This document shows positions 6,378 to 9,565 of a stretch of 9,565 bases of DNA, one piece after another. The translations under genes were made by a program, and so were the position numbers. Within the stretch, counting starts at the first letter, position 1, and each line of letters starts with the position of its first letter. The stretch covers positions 2,716 through 12,280 of the forward strand of contig JADFSQ010000020.1 of the NCBI GenBank assembly GCA_022560715.1, read 5' to 3'. Below the pieces are notes generated by a model, which saw only the letters and a program-made list of their open reading frames with translations, searched no databases and was not told where the DNA came from. This DNA is from Bacteroidota bacterium (GTDB taxonomy: Bacteria > Bacteroidota > Bacteroidia > Flavobacteriales > Flavobacteriaceae).

Positions 6378-7262
6378 CTAATTTCGTTTGTCTTCTCCCC
6401 AAAGAAGTTTCTTGCGTAGTGTGTGAATAAAACTCTCTCCTTTCAGTTCTATCATTTTAATTTTAAAATCTGCTTTTTTTATGGTTACTATAGAATTGTT
6501 GTTTAATGTTGCTATTCTTGAATCTAAAGAAACTAAATAACTATCTTCTCTTCCACTTACTTTTAGTTTTATTTCGGTAGAATCTGGAATTACTAAAGGT
6601 CTGGCGTTAAGATTATGTGGAGCGATTGGAGTAAGTGTGAAACTGTCTGCATCTGGCATAATTACCGGACCACCACAACTCAAAGAATATCCTGTAGAAC
6701 CTGTTGGAGTAGAAATAATTAAACCATCTGCCCAATACGATGTTAAGTATTCGTTATTTAAATAAGTTTCGACTGTAATCATAGAAGTTGTGTTTTTCCT
6801 GCTTACTGCAATTTCATTTAAAGCCAAATTAAAATCTAATAAACTTTCATTTTCTGGTTCGGTTTTTATAGAGAGCAGACTTCTTTCAGAAATGCGATAA
6901 TTACCTTTTAGAATATCTTCTATGGCATTTTGAATATTATCTTTTTGTATTGTAGCCAAAAATCCTAAACGACCAGTATTAATACCAACTATTGGAATGT
7001 TAAAATCTCTAACATAAGTAATAGCTCTTAGCATCGTACCATCGCCACCAATACTTATTAGTAAATCGTACGAATTATCTAAACGCTTAAATGTTTTAAA
7101 ATTGAAGGCTTTAAAATTACTGTTTTTTTGCGCTTTAATAGATGTATAAAATTGTTCGTCAAAATAAATTTCAGTTTGCTTATTGCCTAAAACTCTTAAT
7201 AGTGTTACTATTGAAGACTCTAAATTTTTGCGATAAAACTTACCAAATATTGCAATCTTCAT
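6378..7262 (-). CDS. nadK: NAD kinase
   Basis: A 294-residue cytoplasmic enzyme that phosphorylates NAD to NADP. The hallmark GGDGT (72-76) of the diacylglycerol/NAD kinase fold is present, followed by GINTGRLGFLA (93-103), the conserved NEI (149-151), DGLIISTPTGSTGYSLS (179-195) with GGP (197-199), and TPIAPHN (211-217). Together these cover the ATP and NAD binding regions, and the length is normal. The ATG at 7262-7260 directly yields the strand MKIAIFGK that opens the domain. The stop of the CBS gene is only 3 bases upstream (TAA, CTT, ATG), so the two are almost surely translated from one message. Downstream lies the inverted-repeat element. Confidence 0.95.
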   Translation of the reverse strand: MKIAIFGKFYRKNLESSIVTLLRVLGNKQTEIYFDEQFYTSIKAQKNSNFKAFNFKTFKRLDNSYDLLISIGGDGTMLRAITYVRDFNIPIVGINTGRLGFLATIQKDNIQNAIEDILKGNYRISERSLLSIKTEPENESLLDFNLALNEIAVSRKNTTSMITVETYLNNEYLTSYWADGLIISTPTGSTGYSLSCGGPVIMPDADSFTLTPIAPHNLNARPLVIPDSTEIKLKVSGREDSYLVSLDSRIATLNNNSIVTIKKADFKIKMIELKGESFIHTLRKKLLWGEDKRN

Positions 7263-7265
7263 AAG

Positions 7266-7922
7266 TTATATGTTTAAATATTTGTTTAAATAATCAGATC
7301 GCTCTTTAAGGTTTTTTATAAATTTATCTTCTTCATGGTCTGAAACAATTTTATAACTGTAACGTCTAAATGTTTGAATAATATCATTAAGTCCTGAACT
7401 GCCAATTTTTATAGTAATTTGGATTACATCATTTTCCATTTTAGAAATAAACGTGCCTAAAAGTTTTGCATTATTAGATTCAACAATCTGACATATTTCG
7501 CTAAAAGAATAATCGTTTATCCCTTTTTCTACTATTAAAATTCCTCCAGGTTCAGCAAAAAAAGGCGTTTCGTTAAATAAAGAAATGATATCGCTAAGCT
7601 CGTAATACCCTAAATAGGTATTTTTATCGTCTAAAACTGGCATAATATTAGTGCCGTTTTGAGCAAATGCTTCTAATACATCTAACCAAGGTGAATTTGC
7701 TCTAACGTAAAAGCCTTCAACAGCATATAAAAATTCTGAAAGTGGTTTGTTAGATTCAAAACAATGAGCGTCAGTTTCAGAAATACAGCCTATATAAATA
7801 TCATCTTTCTTTACAGGAACATGTGAGTATATAAGCTGATTGAACAATAGCTGAGCATCTTTAATATTGTCGTTAACATTAAGAGGTTTAACATCGTTTA
7901 TTATGTAATCACTTAGTGGCAT
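7266..7922 (-). CDS. CBS-domain pair protein with ACT-like C-terminus (AcuB-like)
   Basis: A soluble 218-residue protein without signal or membrane segments. Residues about 4-62 and 67-118 form two CBS motifs: each has the helix-strand pattern and the ligand-pocket strands, seen in HVPVKKDDIYIGCISETD and NIMPVLDDKNTYLGYYELSD. Residues about 126-195 (GGILIVEKGINDYSFSEICQ onward) have the order of an ACT-type regulatory domain. CBS pairs bind adenine nucleotides or S-adenosylmethionine in known cases, and the CBS-ACT layout resembles AcuB-type proteins, but no catalytic domain is attached. Its place 3 bases ahead of nadK suggests a regulatory role tied to NAD(P) or energy state; that is inference. 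The ATG at 7922 is preceded by a candidate -7 element. Confidence 0.82.
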   Translation of the reverse strand: MPLSDYIINDVKPLNVNDNIKDAQLLFNQLIYSHVPVKKDDIYIGCISETDAHCFESNKPLSEFLYAVEGFYVRANSPWLDVLEAFAQNGTNIMPVLDDKNTYLGYYELSDIISLFNETPFFAEPGGILIVEKGINDYSFSEICQIVESNNAKLLGTFISKMENDVIQITIKIGSSGLNDIIQTFRRYSYKIVSDHEEDKFIKNLKERSDYLNKYLNI

Positions 7923-7952
7923 ATAGGTTTATAAAAGTATGTGCAAATTAAT

Positions 7953-7960
7953 CAAAAATA
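7953..7960 (-). promoter_or_regulatory. Candidate -7 promoter element for the CBS-nadK pair
   Basis: The minus strand reads TATTTTTG, a match to TAnnTTTG, 30 bases before the CBS gene start. No clear -33 box is seen. The 100-base gap 7923-8022 must drive transcription both ways, which makes a promoter here likely even though the motif alone is weak. Confidence 0.4.
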
Positions 7961-7995
7961 TGCAGAATAGGCATAATTCTATTGGTATTACTTTG

Positions 7996-8003
7996 TATTT
8001 TTG
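7996..8003 (+). promoter_or_regulatory. Candidate -7 promoter element for pdxJ
   Basis: The plus strand reads TATTTTTG, identical to the divergent element at 7953-7960 on the other strand, and ends 19 bases before the pdxJ ATG. No clear -33 TTTG is visible. Divergent gene layout supports a promoter in this gap. Confidence 0.45.
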
Positions 8004-8022
8004 TGTTTTAAAGACTTAACAA

Positions 8023-8736
8023 ATGACAAAATTAAGTGTAAATATAAACAAGATTGCAACCTTAAGAAACTCAAGAGGTGGAGACACTCCTAATCTTGTT
8101 CAATTTGCAAAAGATATACAGCAGTTTGGTGCTCAAGGAGTCACCATTCATCCAAGACCAGACGAACGTCATATTCGTTATCAAGATGCTTACGATTTAA
8201 AACCGATAGTTTATACCGAATTTAATATAGAAGGAAATCCGATTCCGAAATTTGTAGATATGGTTTTAAAAATTAAACCAACACAAGTTACTTTAGTGCC
8301 TGATGCTGATGATGCTATAACGTCGAACGCTGGTTGGGATACTATAAAGCACAAAGGGTTTTTATCTGAAATTATTAAAGAATTTAAACAAAATAATATA
8401 CGAACTTCAGTTTTTTTAGATGCAAATTTAAAACAAGTTGAAGGAGCAAAAGAAACTGGAACAGACAGGATTGAACTTTATACCGAAGATTTTGCACACC
8501 AATACAGTTTGGGAAATAAAGACGCTATTAAACCCTATATTGAATGTGCAGAATTAGCAAATTCTATCAGTCTTGGTATAAATGCAGGACATGATTTATC
8601 GCTGGATAATATTAAATATTTTAAAGACAGTATACCAGAGCTTTTGGAGGTTTCCATTGGTCATGCGCTAATTTCCGAAAGTTTGTATTTAGGCATTGAA
8701 AATGTAGTAAATATGTATTTACATAGATTGAAATAA
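8023..8736 (+). CDS. pdxJ: Pyridoxine 5'-phosphate synthase PdxJ
   Basis: A 237-residue TIM-barrel enzyme that joins 1-deoxy-D-xylulose 5-phosphate and 3-amino-2-oxopropyl phosphate to form pyridoxine 5'-phosphate, the closing step of the DXP-dependent vitamin B6 route. The family landmarks appear in order: LSVNINKIATLRNSRGG (4-20), HPRPDERHI with His43, the TEFNIEG strand with Glu66 and Glu70, QVTLVPD (88-94), RIELYTE (149-155), GINAGHDLSLDN with His190, and EVSIGHALISES (209-220) forming the phosphate-binding end. Length is standard. The ATG at 8023 leads straight into the first barrel strand. It is divergent from the CBS-nadK pair and 56 bases ahead of the hydrolase, with which it may share a message. 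The presence of PdxJ indicates the DXP-dependent rather than the PdxS/T pathway. Confidence 0.96.
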   Translation: MTKLSVNINKIATLRNSRGGDTPNLVQFAKDIQQFGAQGVTIHPRPDERHIRYQDAYDLKPIVYTEFNIEGNPIPKFVDMVLKIKPTQVTLVPDADDAITSNAGWDTIKHKGFLSEIIKEFKQNNIRTSVFLDANLKQVEGAKETGTDRIELYTEDFAHQYSLGNKDAIKPYIECAELANSISLGINAGHDLSLDNIKYFKDSIPELLEVSIGHALISESLYLGIENVVNMYLHRLK

Positions 8737-8761
8737 GTCTTCATAAACAGTTTGAAGTTTT

Positions 8762-8788
8762 AAAATCAAAAATCAAAAATCATAATTC
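8762..8788 (+). repeat. Short AAAAATC heptamer tandem array
   Basis: In the 56-base gap before the hydrolase, the sequence reads AAAATC (8762-8767), AAAAATC (8768-8774), AAAAATC (8775-8781) and a degenerate ATAATTC (8782-8788), ending 4 bases before the ATG. The 7-base step with A tracts is regular. It may be a simple-sequence repeat in the ribosome-loading region, where A-rich leaders are favoured in this phylum, or only chance in AT-rich DNA. Confidence 0.55.
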
Positions 8789-8792
8789 GTAA

Positions 8793-9554
8793 ATGATATT
8801 ACATTCTAATATTATAGGTCAAGGGCAACCATTTATTATACTCCATGGTTTTTTAGGTATGAGCGATAACTGGAAAGCTCTCGGCAGGAAATTCAGTGAG
8901 CAAGGTTATGAAGTGCATTTGGTTGACCAGCGAAATCATGGACGAAGCCCTCATGATGAAGTGTTTAATTACGAAGTTTTAATTCGAGATTTAAAACAAT
9001 ATTGTGATTCATACAAGTTAAGTAACATCGTATTACTTGGTCATTCGATGGGAGGAAAAGTAGCAATGTTGTTTGCAGCAAAATACCCTCAGATGGTTTC
9101 AAAATTATTAGTAGCCGATATATCTCCACGATATTATCCATTACATCACCAAACCATTTTGGAAGGATTATCAGTATTAGATTTAGATGTTTTAAAAACC
9201 AGAAAAGAAGCCGACGAAGTTTTAGCAAATTATGTTTCAGAGTTTGACGTAAGGCAGTTTTTACTTAAAAATTTATATTGGGTTGAAAAAGGCAAATTTG
9301 CACTTCGGATAAATTTAAAAGTATTAAAAGATAATGTTGAAGAAATAGGCGAAGCATTGCCAACGAATTCAATATTTAAAGGAGACACTTTGTTTCTTCG
9401 AGGCGATAAATCGGATTATATTTTAGAACAAGACGAAAAATTAATAAAAATACATTTTCCAAATTCAGTTCTTGTGACGATAAATAATGCTGGACATTGG
9501 TTACATACCGAAAACCCAGATACTTTCTTTGAAAGCTTAGTAAGCTTTTTATAA
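8793..9554 (+). CDS. Alpha/beta-fold hydrolase, YbfF/ABHD11-type esterase
   Basis: A 253-residue soluble hydrolase. The fold's landmarks are HGFLGMSDNW (18-27, oxyanion-hole region), DQRNHGRSPH (45-54), the nucleophile elbow GHSMGGK with Ser85 (83-89), VADISP (107-112), FLRGDKSDYI (201-210), which offers the likely catalytic acid (Asp205 or Asp208), and NAGHWLH with the catalytic His235. The combination of the D-RNHG-SPH, GHSMGGK, DISP and GHW-H motifs places it near E. coli YbfF and mitochondrial ABHD11, which act on acyl or carboxyl esters; the natural substrate here cannot be told from sequence. The protein is complete and ends 11 bases before the window edge. It follows pdxJ on the same strand without a strong terminator between, so cotranscription is possible, though no shared pathway is evident. 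Confidence 0.87.
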   Translation: MILHSNIIGQGQPFIILHGFLGMSDNWKALGRKFSEQGYEVHLVDQRNHGRSPHDEVFNYEVLIRDLKQYCDSYKLSNIVLLGHSMGGKVAMLFAAKYPQMVSKLLVADISPRYYPLHHQTILEGLSVLDLDVLKTRKEADEVLANYVSEFDVRQFLLKNLYWVEKGKFALRINLKVLKDNVEEIGEALPTNSIFKGDTLFLRGDKSDYILEQDEKLIKIHFPNSVLVTINNAGHWLHTENPDTFFESLVSFL

Positions 9555-9565
9555 ATAATTGCATA

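Noticed and set aside
8739..8765. CTTCA/TGAAG hairpin followed by TTTT after pdxJ, as a terminator
   Set aside because: Only a 5-bp stem with low GC and a T run of four; too weak to call, so cotranscription with the hydrolase stays open.
8965..9228. Minus-strand open frame inside the hydrolase
   Set aside because: Lies fully antisense to the hydrolase, whose motifs are unambiguous.
1..9565. A previously undescribed multi-gene system
   Set aside because: Every gene belongs to a known housekeeping or envelope family in an order familiar from flavobacteria; there are no transfer signs, defence genes or arrays.

Overview
The window is a strongly AT-rich stretch of chromosome from a member of the Bacteroidota, most likely a Flavobacteriaceae bacterium. 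Three things point there: a PorG-type protein of the type IX secretion system, which is confined to this phylum; the gene order porG-uppS-bamA-ompH-ompH-murI, which is familiar from flavobacteria; and upstream regions with TAnnTTTG-type -7 elements rather than clear Shine-Dalgarno sequences. It reads as an ordinary housekeeping region. I found no mobile gene cluster, defence island, CRISPR array, rRNA or tRNA.

Layout. A minus-strand block of seven complete genes runs from about 7922 down to 170. It begins with a CBS-pair protein and NAD kinase, 3 nt apart. A 326-base gap follows that holds an imperfect, long inverted-repeat element. Next comes the envelope cluster porG, uppS and bamA, with porG/uppS overlapping at TAATG and uppS/bamA nearly abutting. 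After a 143-base gap with a probable promoter and a hairpin come two Skp/OmpH-type periplasmic chaperones, the first with an unusual lysine-rich repeated tail. A rho-independent terminator closes the block, and the first 34 codons of murI (glutamate racemase), also on the minus strand, run off the left edge. On the plus strand, divergent from the CBS gene, are pdxJ (pyridoxine 5'-phosphate synthase) and an alpha/beta hydrolase of the YbfF/ABHD11 type that ends 11 bases before the right edge.

How the genes fit together. UppS makes the C55 lipid carrier for peptidoglycan and surface polysaccharide, and MurI makes D-glutamate for peptidoglycan. BamA inserts outer-membrane barrels that Skp/OmpH chaperones deliver, and PorG is itself an outer-membrane part of the type IX secretion machine. 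The left two thirds is therefore a cell-envelope biogenesis block; the right third is cofactor metabolism (NADP, PLP) plus a general esterase.

The points most worth a second look are the ~213-bp inverted-repeat element between nadK and porG, the duplicated K-rich tail of the longer OmpH protein, the non-ATG start of bamA, the TGACGG inverted repeat in the ompH leader, and the AAAAATC heptamer array before the hydrolase. None of these amounts to a new system on sequence alone.
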